DNA from: a virus
Virus record (IMG/VR): IMGVR_UViG_3300032296_003821
Location: 30,995 to 94,994 of that record
Length of the DNA: 64,000 nt
Reading direction: 5' to 3' (one strand)
Positions 1 to 7,399 of the stretch are shown here, one piece after another (the stretch's first letter is position 1; the number at the start of each line of letters is the position of its first letter). The translations under genes and the position numbers were made by a program. The notes under the pieces are model-generated. The model saw nothing but the letters and a program-made list of their open reading frames with translations, was not told where the DNA came from and ran no database searches.

Positions 1-97
1 AGCAGCTGATCTAGGAGCTGAACTCCCAGGAGCAGAAGCCCCAGCAGCAGAAACCCCACCAGCTGAAACACCAGAAGAAACACCAGCAGAAGCATAA
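1..97 (+). CDS. 3' end of an Ala/Pro/Glu-rich protein (partial)
   Basis: An open frame enters from the left edge (codons in phase with base 2) and ends at the TAA at 95-97. The visible 31 residues are a low-complexity tail of Ala, Pro, Glu and Thr with repeated PAE/TPE units. The stop shares its last base with the ATG of the next gene (TAATG), which indicates translational coupling. The body of the protein lies outside the window, so no function can be given. Confidence 0.7.
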   Translation, partial: AADLGAELPGAEAPAAETPPAETPEETPAEA

Positions 98-1095
98 TGG
101 ATATTTTAGAACAATTTATACGAAGCGTATCTTACAAATTTCCAAAAGGATACCCTGATATGAAGGATCCTAAGGATGTTGAATTTCTTAATAAACTAAT
201 AAGTGAAGTAGTTGATCCTAAAATGGTTATCAACGAACAACAAACCGAATACGATGATCGTATTAAAGAAGCTTTAGGTGTAGAACAAATTCCAATATGT
301 CAAACACCACTTGAGATAGGAAAAGATTTTAATTTAAGTGGAAAAGATGCTGAAATTTGGAAAAAATTATTTGGCGTTAAACCAATAGCAGCCAGAACAG
401 GTAAACAAACCGCTGGATCTGGTAATGGTGAAGTTTCTACATATTGGGCATTTCAATACAACAAAACTGGAAAATTCCAAGTAGAAGATAGACGAGGTGC
501 TGACAACCCAGATTTAATAATCAACAACTTAGGTGTTGAAATTAAAGACTATGGTTCCAAAATGATTACCTTAGGTAAATTTTTTGGTGATAAAAAATCA
601 TATGGTCTTTTAAGTAACTTATTTGGATTCAAAAGCTTACTTGAAGCCCTTAAAGAAAACAAATTCCCAGAAGAATCTACAGCCAACCCAGGAACATTTA
701 AATCTTCTGAATTAGTAGATGCTGCTCGTTTAATGTTAAGTTTCTATAAAGAAGCTAAACTAAAAGAATTTGCTGAAAAATATCAATTTGAAATAGTACT
801 AAACCTATTTAAACGTGTAGAAGCTATTTTAAATGAACTTCAACTTGGTTCAGGTGCATCACCAGAAGATGTAGCTGGTGGTATTTTAAAAACCATGATT
901 AAAACAAAACTTAATAAAAAACCATTAATTGGTCAAGCTAAGGGATATGTTTTAAATGTTAATGTGACTGGTTTAGGAGATTTCGTTGAAATTACAAACG
1001 AAAAAATAGATGCACTTAACAATGAAGATTTGTTAAATAATGTAGCTGTTACTTCATCTGAAATGAAAATGAATTTTGATGCTTTATTCAAATAA
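97..1095 (+). CDS. Conserved phage protein with PD-(D/E)XK-like motif
   Basis: 332 aa soluble protein. Residues about 108-150 contain GSGNGE (Glu112), then NPDL (Asp139) and GVEIK (Glu148, Lys150). This order, a helix Glu followed by PD and then ExK across a short hairpin, matches the active-site layout of the PD-(D/E)XK nuclease fold. The rest is helical and has no motif I recognise. It begins the overlapping gene chain 97-3877 and its start overlaps the preceding stop. A nuclease role is inferred from this motif only. It could instead be a structural protein with a chance motif. Confidence 0.6.
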   Translation: MDILEQFIRSVSYKFPKGYPDMKDPKDVEFLNKLISEVVDPKMVINEQQTEYDDRIKEALGVEQIPICQTPLEIGKDFNLSGKDAEIWKKLFGVKPIAARTGKQTAGSGNGEVSTYWAFQYNKTGKFQVEDRRGADNPDLIINNLGVEIKDYGSKMITLGKFFGDKKSYGLLSNLFGFKSLLEALKENKFPEESTANPGTFKSSELVDAARLMLSFYKEAKLKEFAEKYQFEIVLNLFKRVEAILNELQLGSGASPEDVAGGILKTMIKTKLNKKPLIGQAKGYVLNVNVTGLGDFVEITNEKIDALNNEDLLNNVAVTSSEMKMNFDALFK

Positions 1096-1096
1096 T

Positions 1097-1975
1097 ATGG
1101 ACAAGACTCGCCTTAAAAAACTCATCCAAGAAGTATATCACCATGTTACAGAAGAAAAATGTAGCTGTGGTTGTAACACTTGTGAAAACGTAGGTAACGC
1201 TGGCGTTATCTTAAACGAAAGTATAGCTCCAAGGGAAATATTATCGGAAAATCTGCGTTATCACGTGGAAAATAAACTCCCACTTACTGAAAATACGTTC
1301 CGATATGGTTCCAAATCGTTTCTTAATTTATGGGCAGAAGCTCGTTCATTGTATTTACGTGAAGTAATTCATGTTAACGATGATGATAAAGAAATTTTAG
1401 AGGAAACTGATCTTGGAAACTATGGAATGTATGAAGGTGTTAAAGTACCTTTAGACTTACCTATGTTAGAGGAAGGTGAAGAAGAATTAAATATAGGAGA
1501 TATCATTGAAATTAACCCTAAAGAATTTCCTAACTTTGAATTCCCATATGGCACTGAAGGTGAAATTGAAGATATAAACAAAGCAGATTACGCTAGTGAC
1601 GATTTAGTCTATACAGTTAAAATCAAATATATTGATAGTCAAGGAGATGAAGCTAATACTTTACATATTGAAAATTCATCTCAATATTTGAATGAAACTG
1701 AGAAAAAGAAAACACCACCAATTGGAAAACCAAAACGTGGTGGATCTAAAAAATTCTACGTTTACGTTAGAGATAAAGGAAAAGTTAAAAAAGTATCTTT
1801 CGGACAAGCAGGTATGTCTGCTAAAATAAATGACCCAAAAGCACGCCGTGCATTTGCTGCTCGTCATGATTGTAAAAATAAAAAAGACAGAACAAAACCA
1901 TCTTATTGGTCATGTCGCTTACCAAGATATGCTAAATTACTTGGATTAAAATCATCTTTTTCAGGATTCTGGTGA
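1097..1975 (+). CDS. Multi-domain phage protein with Cys cluster and SYWSCR C-terminal module
   Basis: 292 aa from ATG 1097; an in-frame TTG at 1076 would add seven residues inside the previous gene, so the ATG two bases after that gene's stop is preferred. It starts with the amphipathic helix MDKTRLKKLIQEV seen on several proteins here. A Cys cluster CSCGCNTC follows at about residues 22-29. A central region (about 54-130, with YHVENKLPLTEN and KVPLDLPM) and a C-terminal basic Cys-containing module (KKFYVYV...SFGQAG...RHDCKNKKDR...SYWSCRLPRYAKLLGL) are patterns I associate with marine T4-like phage virion proteins. The Cys/His/basic tail suggests metal or nucleic-acid binding, by inference. 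The stop overlaps the next start (GTGATG). Confidence 0.65.
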   Translation: MDKTRLKKLIQEVYHHVTEEKCSCGCNTCENVGNAGVILNESIAPREILSENLRYHVENKLPLTENTFRYGSKSFLNLWAEARSLYLREVIHVNDDDKEILEETDLGNYGMYEGVKVPLDLPMLEEGEEELNIGDIIEINPKEFPNFEFPYGTEGEIEDINKADYASDDLVYTVKIKYIDSQGDEANTLHIENSSQYLNETEKKKTPPIGKPKRGGSKKFYVYVRDKGKVKKVSFGQAGMSAKINDPKARRAFAARHDCKNKKDRTKPSYWSCRLPRYAKLLGLKSSFSGFW

Positions 1976-2382
1976 TGGATAGATTAGATAAACTTATCAA
2001 CGAAGTTCTTTCTGAAGAAAAGAAAAAACGTGACAGATGTCTTCGTATTGCAGACCGCAAATACGACAAACCATCTGCTTACAAATCTGGCGCTGTTGTA
2101 AAATGCCGCAAAGGAATGATTTGGAAAGGCTTAAAAGAAGAAGTTATTCAAGAAAAAGTAAAAGAAACCCTCCGCACTTGGTTCAAACGTAAAGGAACAC
2201 CTGGTAAAAAAGGTGGATGGGTTGATTGTAATGCACCAATCAGAAAAGATGGTAAAGTAACAGGATATAAAGCATGTGGACGTGAAGAAGGTGAAAAACG
2301 TTCAAAATATCCATCATGTCGTCCTACACCTGCTCAATGTAAAACACCTGGTAAAGGTAAAAAATGGGGAAAAACAAAATGA
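1975..2382 (+). CDS. Small basic Cys-rich protein, DUF5872-like
   Basis: 135 aa from ATG 1975, which overlaps the preceding TGA; a GTG one codon earlier is less likely. It has an N-terminal helix MDRLDKLINEVLSEE, then a basic KSGAVVKCRKGMIWK segment. The C-terminal block GGWVDCNAP...KACGREEGEKR...YPSCRPTPAQC resembles DUF5872, a short Cys/Arg-rich domain that I recall from T4-like phages and large DNA viruses. A DNA-associated or packaged head protein is plausible because of the charge and the shared leader helix, but this is inference. Confidence 0.65.
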   Translation: MDRLDKLINEVLSEEKKKRDRCLRIADRKYDKPSAYKSGAVVKCRKGMIWKGLKEEVIQEKVKETLRTWFKRKGTPGKKGGWVDCNAPIRKDGKVTGYKACGREEGEKRSKYPSCRPTPAQCKTPGKGKKWGKTK

Positions 2383-2624
2383 TTAGTTTATTAGAGTTAT
2401 TGAAACAACAGGAATCACCTGAATCTCCACCTTACATGTATTCACCTGTGGGGTTTGGATGCCATGTTTGTAAATTTTATTATATGGAAGACGACAAACA
2501 TATGTGCGGCAATTCATATTACAAACATTATATGAAAACTAATGAACTTATAGATGAAGAAGGAAATCAAATTAAAGATCCTTCAAAATGGTGTTCAAAT
2601 TGGTTTTTACCAAAAGATGAATGA
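2379..2624 (+). CDS. Small four-cysteine protein, HiPIP-like
   Basis: 81 aa from ATG 2379, which forms an ATGA overlap with the previous stop; an earlier in-frame ATG at 2364 would add five residues. Cysteines at 28, 31, 43 and 72 occur as GCHVCKFY, MCGN and KWCSNW. The C-x2-C, then Gly-adjacent Cys, then W-C-S order resembles the [4Fe-4S] ligand pattern of high-potential iron-sulfur proteins. A zinc site is the main alternative. There is no signal peptide or membrane segment. It sits inside the overlapping chain of putative virion genes. Confidence 0.6.
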   Translation: MISLLELLKQQESPESPPYMYSPVGFGCHVCKFYYMEDDKHMCGNSYYKHYMKTNELIDEEGNQIKDPSKWCSNWFLPKDE

Positions 2625-2881
2625 GACCCTATATAGACATAGAAGTTACTGACAAATATATTATTCGCGAATTTAGCGAAAATATAGACCCAATTGAACT
2701 ATTATGGCATCGTGATGATGAAGATAGAACAGTTGAAATCCTAGAAGATACAGACTGGAAACTCCAATTAGAAGATCAGTTGCCTACCTCCCTAAAAGAA
2801 CGTATATTTATACCAAGACACGAATGGCATAGAGTCATTAAAGGAACTGGTACTTTAAAATTAAAAATACATAAATCATGA
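2621..2881 (+). CDS. Small cupin-like conserved phage protein
   Basis: 86 aa, starting in an ATGA overlap with the previous stop. The sequence is beta-rich: IIREFSENIDPIELLWHRD, WKLQLEDQLP, then IFIPRHEWHRVIKG. The spaced H/E residues and the IFIP...HRVIKG segment recall the second half of a small cupin barrel. I recall similar short proteins in T4-like phages, always uncharacterised. No enzymatic role can be assigned. The last four bases (ATGA) overlap the next gene. Confidence 0.55.
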   Translation: MRPYIDIEVTDKYIIREFSENIDPIELLWHRDDEDRTVEILEDTDWKLQLEDQLPTSLKERIFIPRHEWHRVIKGTGTLKLKIHKS

Positions 2882-3147
2882 AGCTAGACGGCTTAAAACA
2901 ATTGGTAAAAGAAGAACTTAAACGTGCTTTAAATGAAGAACTTAAAGACCAAGTTCCTACTGAACCTGGAAAATATAAAGTAGAATATACTATTGATGGT
3001 GGTTCAGGTGGTGATGATGAAATAGTAACTATCACTCAAGAAGATATAGATAATGCTGAGGGCTCAACAAAAATATGGCAATATAAAATTGATAACCATC
3101 TTTTTGGACGTGGTGATAGAGTAATGAGTGTTAAAAAAATAACATAA
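2878..3147 (+). CDS. Small protein with amphipathic leader helix (capsid-targeting candidate)
   Basis: 89 aa. The first 25 residues (MKLDGLKQLVKEELKRALNEE onward) are nearly the same as those of the gene at 49962, although the remainders differ. This leader contains an LNE tripeptide that matches the (L/I)xE site cut by T4-type prohead proteases. The remainder is a short acidic beta-rich domain (YKVEYTIDGG, EIVTITQEDID). An internal or packaged head protein is inferred. The biochemical function is unknown. Confidence 0.6.
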   Translation: MKLDGLKQLVKEELKRALNEELKDQVPTEPGKYKVEYTIDGGSGGDDEIVTITQEDIDNAEGSTKIWQYKIDNHLFGRGDRVMSVKKIT

Positions 3148-3148
3148 A

Positions 3149-3877
3149 ATGAATAAAGAAACTTTACGTATGCAAATGTTGGCTGGTATTATTACAGAGA
3201 GTCAATATAAAGAAAAAATGAATGAAAATAATGTTGGGAGTGTTGATGTTTCTCTAGTAAAAGATTTAATGAATGATCCCAATGTTAAAAAAATAACTGC
3301 TAAACTTAAAGCGGATCCTGAAGCACTTAAAAAAACCATTAAATTTGTTTCAACATATGCTAATAAAGAAGTCCCATTAAATGAAAATGATAAAATAACT
3401 AATTTAATGATGCAAAAACTAGCAGTAGATGAAATTCCATGGAAAGAATTTGTTAAAAAGGGAGATATATTATACTTAGGTGATAAACCTCTTGAATCTT
3501 ACACAACAGAAGAATTAGCTAGTTTAATTAAAGCTTCTCGAGCTGATAAAGAAGCTCAAACAGCAGCAGAAAAAGCAAGAGAAGAAAAAGCAAGAGAAGA
3601 GGCTAAAAAACAGCTTCAAATGAATAAAAAAGATAAATTATATTCTATTGCTAGTTGGTTAGGATTTCCTGCTCTTTTAGGATCAATGATGGCTGGATTT
3701 GTAGATTCTGCTGCACCCGGAGGAGTAGTGTTAGTAAGTGCTTTAACGGCGGCATTGCTTGGTTTAGGAGTTGGAGCTCTTGCTACTAAAGGATTTAAAG
3801 AAAAAGTATTACATGAAGAAGATATGAGTATTGAAGACCAAATTCAAAAAATTATTGATTTAGGAAAATCAATGTAA
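3149..3877 (+). CDS. Membrane-associated phage protein with RMQxLAG leader
   Basis: 242 aa. The N-terminus ETLRMQMLAGIITESQYKEK carries the same RMQxLAG motif that ends the scaffold protein at 16270. The middle (about 75-160) is charged and coiled-coil-like with EEKAREEAKK repeats. Two hydrophobic segments follow (about 163-185 and 190-212, rich in Gly/Ala), so the C-terminal part can span or insert into a membrane. It ends the first gene chain, upstream of a strong terminator. A head-packaged, membrane-active protein is one possibility; function unknown. Confidence 0.6.
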   Translation: MNKETLRMQMLAGIITESQYKEKMNENNVGSVDVSLVKDLMNDPNVKKITAKLKADPEALKKTIKFVSTYANKEVPLNENDKITNLMMQKLAVDEIPWKEFVKKGDILYLGDKPLESYTTEELASLIKASRADKEAQTAAEKAREEKAREEAKKQLQMNKKDKLYSIASWLGFPALLGSMMAGFVDSAAPGGVVLVSALTAALLGLGVGALATKGFKEKVLHEEDMSIEDQIQKIIDLGKSM

Positions 3878-3927
3878 TATATAGACAGATTCATAGCCTG
3901 TCGACTTAAAAAAAAATTAATAGAGCT

Positions 3928-3961
3928 GTGGCCTAATCTTTGGATTAGGTCACTTTTTTTT
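3928..3961 (+). terminator. Intrinsic terminator after the first gene chain
   Basis: An 11-bp stem (3928-3938 with 3943-3953, one G-T pair) around CCTAATC/GATTAGG with a TTTG loop is followed by a run of eight T. It separates genes 97-3877 from the FAD dehydrogenase gene. The loop also supplies the TTTG of the following promoter. Confidence 0.85.
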
Positions 3962-3970
3962 GTATCTTTA
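3939..3970 (+). promoter_or_regulatory. Host-type (Bacteroidota) promoter
   Basis: TTTG at 3939-3942, exactly 20 bp, then TATCTTTA at 3963-3970. This fits the Bacteroidota housekeeping consensus TTTG - 19-21 bp - TAnnTTTG. It lies 16 bases upstream of the FAD dehydrogenase ATG and overlaps the terminator hairpin, so termination and re-initiation occur at one point. Confidence 0.6.
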
Positions 3971-3985
3971 AATATAAAATAGAAT

Positions 3986-5281
3986 ATGGACAAGAAAATA
4001 GTAATAGTAGGAGCCGGAGTAGCAGGTGTGAATGCGGCAACAAAATTAGTGGATAACGGTTATCCTGGAGAATTAATCACAGTAATTGATATGGGTAAAG
4101 ATCCATACAAACGTAAACCTGAAGAAGTAATGACAGGTTTTCTTGGTGCTGGAGGTTGGTCAGATGGTAAATTGACTTATCATACTGCAATTGGAGGACA
4201 GTTATCAAAATACTGTGGTGATGATAAAGCAATGGAATTGATGGATCAAGTGATTACCAATTTCAAACGTTTTCACCCTAAACCTGAAGAAGTACAATGT
4301 TCAAACCCTGTTGAGGAACCTGAATTTATCAAACCATATTTTGGTCTACGTTTATTCCCAGTATGGCACGTTGGAACAGATTATCTATCTGAAATTGCTA
4401 AAAACTGGTACGATTATTTAGTATCTAAAGGTGTTGTATTTCATTGGGAAACTAAAGTAGAATCTATTGATTTTAAAAATAACCGAGCTTACACACATAA
4501 TGCTGATATCACATATGATGAACTTATTTTCGGTGTAGGCAAATCAGGTATTGACTTTGCTCAAGAATTAGCCCAAGAATATAAACTCCCAGATGAACCT
4601 AAATCAGTTCAAATCGGAGTACGTTTTGAAGCACCACAAGAACACTTTCAAAAACTAATCGATATTTCATATGACTTTAAGTTATATAGAAAATTTGATG
4701 ATGAAGGAGTATCGTTACGTTCATTCTGTACAAACAATAATGCCGCTTATGTTGCTGTAGAAGAAACATATGGAGATCACAGTTACAATGGTCACGCTAA
4801 GAAAGATGAAGCGTATAGAAACAACATGACTAACTTCGGTATATTGATGGAAATCAATGGTATTGAAGATCCATTTACTTGGTCACGAGAAGTTGTAAAT
4901 AAACTACAATCAAATGGAACTGGTTTGTATTATAGTCCATCTCGTCAACCATCTACTACATCTGAAGGTAATAATGTAACTGCTACTCAAATTAGTTTAG
5001 ATACATTAACTCATGTTGTAGAACCTGCTATGGGTGGTTATTTTAAGTATGTAATGGATTTTATTATGGATATGAAAAAAGTATTTCCAACACTGCAAAA
5101 TGATTGGGGTATGTATATTCCTGAAGTAAAATACTTGTCACCTGAAGTGAAAGTAGATTATAGTAATCTTAGTTTAGTAGATTATCCTAACGTACATTTC
5201 GTAGGTGATGCTTTGAGTGCACGTGGTATTACAGTGTCAGGAGCGCAAGCAATTTATGTAGCAGAAAGTTTTTTAAAATAA
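3986..5281 (+). CDS. FAD-dependent dehydrogenase (COG2509-like)
   Basis: 431 aa flavoprotein. The N-terminal Rossmann motif GAGVAG (residues 9-14) after a beta strand binds the FAD ADP moiety. A GAGGWSDGKL segment at about residue 55 is the SDGKL signature I associate with COG2509-type FAD dehydrogenases. The C-terminal NVHFVGDALSARGI block holds the GD motif that contacts the FAD ribityl chain. There is no signal peptide, so it should act in the host cytoplasm. The substrate is unknown. It is transcribed from its own host-like promoter and is followed six bases later by a P-loop kinase, suggesting an auxiliary metabolic pair expressed before the late genes. Confidence 0.8.
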   Translation: MDKKIVIVGAGVAGVNAATKLVDNGYPGELITVIDMGKDPYKRKPEEVMTGFLGAGGWSDGKLTYHTAIGGQLSKYCGDDKAMELMDQVITNFKRFHPKPEEVQCSNPVEEPEFIKPYFGLRLFPVWHVGTDYLSEIAKNWYDYLVSKGVVFHWETKVESIDFKNNRAYTHNADITYDELIFGVGKSGIDFAQELAQEYKLPDEPKSVQIGVRFEAPQEHFQKLIDISYDFKLYRKFDDEGVSLRSFCTNNNAAYVAVEETYGDHSYNGHAKKDEAYRNNMTNFGILMEINGIEDPFTWSREVVNKLQSNGTGLYYSPSRQPSTTSEGNNVTATQISLDTLTHVVEPAMGGYFKYVMDFIMDMKKVFPTLQNDWGMYIPEVKYLSPEVKVDYSNLSLVDYPNVHFVGDALSARGITVSGAQAIYVAESFLK

Positions 5282-5286
5282 AAGTT

Positions 5287-5817
5287 ATGAGAATAGGATT
5301 TTGTGGAACAATTTCAGTTGGTAAAACAACATTAGTTAATGCATTAAGAGAATTACCTGAATTTGCTGATTATGAATTTAGAACAGAGCGTTCAAAATAC
5401 TTACGTGATTTAGGTATTCCATTAAACACTGACTCAACATTAAAAGGTCAATTTGTATTTTTGGCTGAACGTTCAAGTGAATTATATTTAGAAAATGTAA
5501 TTACTGATCGTACTGTTATTGATGTAATGGCATTTACGCGTTTAGCTGATTCAATTCCATATTATATAGGTGATACATTAAACGAAGTTGCTGCTCATTT
5601 ATTGCGCGAATATGACTATATTTTCTATGTTTCACCTGAGGGTGTTGAATTAGAAGATAATGGAGTGCGTGCTATAGATGAAAAATATCGAATGGAAATT
5701 GACCAAGAGATTTGTAAAATTATCGAGAAACATAAAACTAAAATCCCTCATTTCTCCAGATTATCAGGTACTACCGAGGAAAGAATCAAGAAATTGAAAC
5801 AAGTAATGGGTCTCTAA
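5287..5817 (+). CDS. P-loop nucleotide/nucleoside kinase-like ATPase
   Basis: 176 aa. The Walker A motif GTISVGKT is at residues 7-14, right after the first strand. DRTVIDVMAFTRL (about 79-91) looks like the acidic/DR motif of deoxynucleoside or NadR-type ribosylnicotinamide kinases. The size fits the small AAA_28-type kinases found in phages. Possible substrates are a nucleoside or nicotinamide riboside; the sequence does not decide. It lies five bases after the FAD dehydrogenase gene and is probably co-transcribed with it. Its stop codon overlaps the late promoter motif of the next gene. Confidence 0.65.
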   Translation: MRIGFCGTISVGKTTLVNALRELPEFADYEFRTERSKYLRDLGIPLNTDSTLKGQFVFLAERSSELYLENVITDRTVIDVMAFTRLADSIPYYIGDTLNEVAAHLLREYDYIFYVSPEGVELEDNGVRAIDEKYRMEIDQEICKIIEKHKTKIPHFSRLSGTTEERIKKLKQVMGL

Positions 5818-5826
5818 TATTTATAA
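5817..5826 (+). promoter_or_regulatory. Late promoter motif ATATTTATAA
   Basis: ATATTTATAA extended by ATAAA, giving an exact T4 late element TATAAATA at 5822-5829. It begins in the stop codon of the kinase gene and lies 13 bases before the ATG at 5840. Confidence 0.7.
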
Positions 5827-5839
5827 ATAAAATTAGACA

Positions 5840-6685
5840 ATGAAAAAATCTCGTTTACTCGAAATCATACGTGAAGAAATTAGTGCTGTTTTACATGAAG
5901 GTGAAGCAGAAGAAAAAGCAGCAAAAGCTGCTGCTATCAAAGCTACAGATTTAGAAATTAAAGCTCTAGAAAAGAAAAAAGCTGACATGATGAAAAGCGG
6001 TGTCGCTGAATCAGAAGAACTTAATGAAATTCCAGATTTCGGTGGTCGATTTGATAAGCAAGTAGCAGCAAAATATGGTGAAGAAGATACACTAGAAGCA
6101 GCTATGGAAAAAGTTGTTAACAGAACACTTTCGGATAGAGGAATATCTAAAGCAGATGTATCTAAAATGGATAAAGAAGGTTTAAAAGGTCTTTTGAAAG
6201 CTATCCGTCAACAAATTTCTGGTAAAGGTCAAACTTCTGCTGTTGCTCAAGCTTTGAAAAAACAAACAGAATTTGATGATTCAGGAAGCAAATTACAAGA
6301 TAACCAAACAAATAATGCTATCTTAAAAGCATTAGGTTTAAAAGAACCAGGACAACGTGGTAGAAAAGCTGCTGAAAAACCTGCTGAAGCACCTAAAGCT
6401 AAAAAAGAAACAACTCCAAAAGCAGCATCTAAAGCAGAACCTGCAGATGATGAAGATGCAGCAGCAACAAAAGCAGCAGCTAGCGATTCAACAGCAAAAG
6501 AATTAGCTTCTACCCCAGAAGAAAAGAAAATTAAATTCAATCAATTCCTAGCTTCAGTTAAGAAAAATAAAGACGATAAAGCTAAAATTGATGGTATTTT
6601 AAAACTAGCAAAAGATAAATTCAAATTCGCTAAATCAATGATGGACGATTTGAAACGTGCTGCTGGTAGAGAAGTTGAAGCATGA
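5840..6685 (+). CDS. Ala/Lys-rich internal head protein candidate
   Basis: 281 aa. The N-terminal leader MKKSRLLEIIREEISAVLHE belongs to the recurring amphipathic helix family and contains IRE, a possible prohead-protease site. The body is low-complexity: KAAEKPAEAPKAKKE-type Ala/Lys/Pro/Glu stretches (about 175-235) between helical regions. Such highly charged, packaged-looking proteins resemble T4 internal proteins in style, not in sequence. It is the first gene after a late promoter. The stop (TGA) overlaps the ATG of the next gene. Confidence 0.6.
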   Translation: MKKSRLLEIIREEISAVLHEGEAEEKAAKAAAIKATDLEIKALEKKKADMMKSGVAESEELNEIPDFGGRFDKQVAAKYGEEDTLEAAMEKVVNRTLSDRGISKADVSKMDKEGLKGLLKAIRQQISGKGQTSAVAQALKKQTEFDDSGSKLQDNQTNNAILKALGLKEPGQRGRKAAEKPAEAPKAKKETTPKAASKAEPADDEDAAATKAAASDSTAKELASTPEEKKIKFNQFLASVKKNKDDKAKIDGILKLAKDKFKFAKSMMDDLKRAAGREVEA

Positions 6686-7047
6686 TCCAAAATAAAACAT
6701 TCCAACTAAAGCTATCCCATCTTATCATAGGTGGGATACTTTTATTGTTACTAGTATTTTTAGTTAAGTGTGATGTTGAAAAACCTACCCCAACTGACAA
6801 ATACGAAAAACAAAAACAGGAAATTGAGCGACTAAGAAACAATATTGAAGTATTGAAATTTGGTCAAAAAGTTTTAAACAAACAACTCGATCAACAAAAT
6901 CACATTGTTGATTCATTGAATATAGAAATTAAACACACCGAAAAAGAGCTACAACAAACACGCACATATTATGGCAACAAAATTAAAGATCTTACTAGTG
7001 CTTCTAATACTGAGCTCGAGCAGTTTTTCTCAGACCGTTACAGATAA
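6682..7047 (+). CDS. Inner-membrane spanin-like protein (candidate i-spanin)
   Basis: 121 aa. Residues 12-29 form a single N-terminal transmembrane segment (LSHLIIGGILLLLLVFLV), followed by a long heptad-rich periplasmic region (YEKQKQEIERLRNNIEVLKF onward). This N-in/C-out anchor with coiled coil is the architecture of phage inner-membrane spanins, which help fuse inner and outer membranes during lysis of Gram-negative hosts. The last 77 bases overlap the next gene in another frame, a hallmark of nested spanin pairs. There is no sequence signature for spanins, so the call rests on architecture and overlap. Confidence 0.5.
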   Translation: MIQNKTFQLKLSHLIIGGILLLLLVFLVKCDVEKPTPTDKYEKQKQEIERLRNNIEVLKFGQKVLNKQLDQQNHIVDSLNIEIKHTEKELQQTRTYYGNKIKDLTSASNTELEQFFSDRYR

Positions 7048-7399
7048 AATTTGTTTTTCACACGATAAAGCACGAGCTATTGCAATTGACCTTACACGAG
7101 GTGATTCTGCTATTGCTGAATTGAAAGTTGTAAATAAAATGGTATGGCAGTTGAATGAAAAAATTGACGCCAAAGATAGCACAATCAGCATTTACGTATC
7201 TAAAGAAAAAAATTATCTTAAGCAAGTAGCAGACTATGAAAAGATTGTTACTGTACAAGATACTGTAATTAAAGGACTAGAAAAAGACGTTAAAGATCTT
7301 ACTCGCAAAAACGCTAACTTAAAGAAAGGTATTAAATGGTTAGGTGGAGGATTCGTGGCTTCCCTACTTGTTATTCTTACATTGGTGGCAGTTAAATAA
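6971..7399 (+). CDS. Secreted coiled-coil protein with C-terminal TM (candidate spanin partner)
   Basis: 142 aa, starting inside the 3' part of the previous gene in a different frame. Residues 1-20 look like a signal peptide (KILLVLLILSSSSFSQ), without a lipobox Cys, so it is not a classical outer-membrane lipoprotein spanin. A coiled-coil periplasmic region follows (about 45-115), then a C-terminal transmembrane helix (about 121-140, [17 protein letters not shown]). It may work with the overlapping partner in disrupting the envelope, or be an unrelated membrane protein. The TAA stop shares its last base with the terminase ATG. Confidence 0.5.
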   Translation: MATKLKILLVLLILSSSSFSQTVTDKICFSHDKARAIAIDLTRGDSAIAELKVVNKMVWQLNEKIDAKDSTISIYVSKEKNYLKQVADYEKIVTVQDTVIKGLEKDVKDLTRKNANLKKGIKWLGGGFVASLLVILTLVAVK

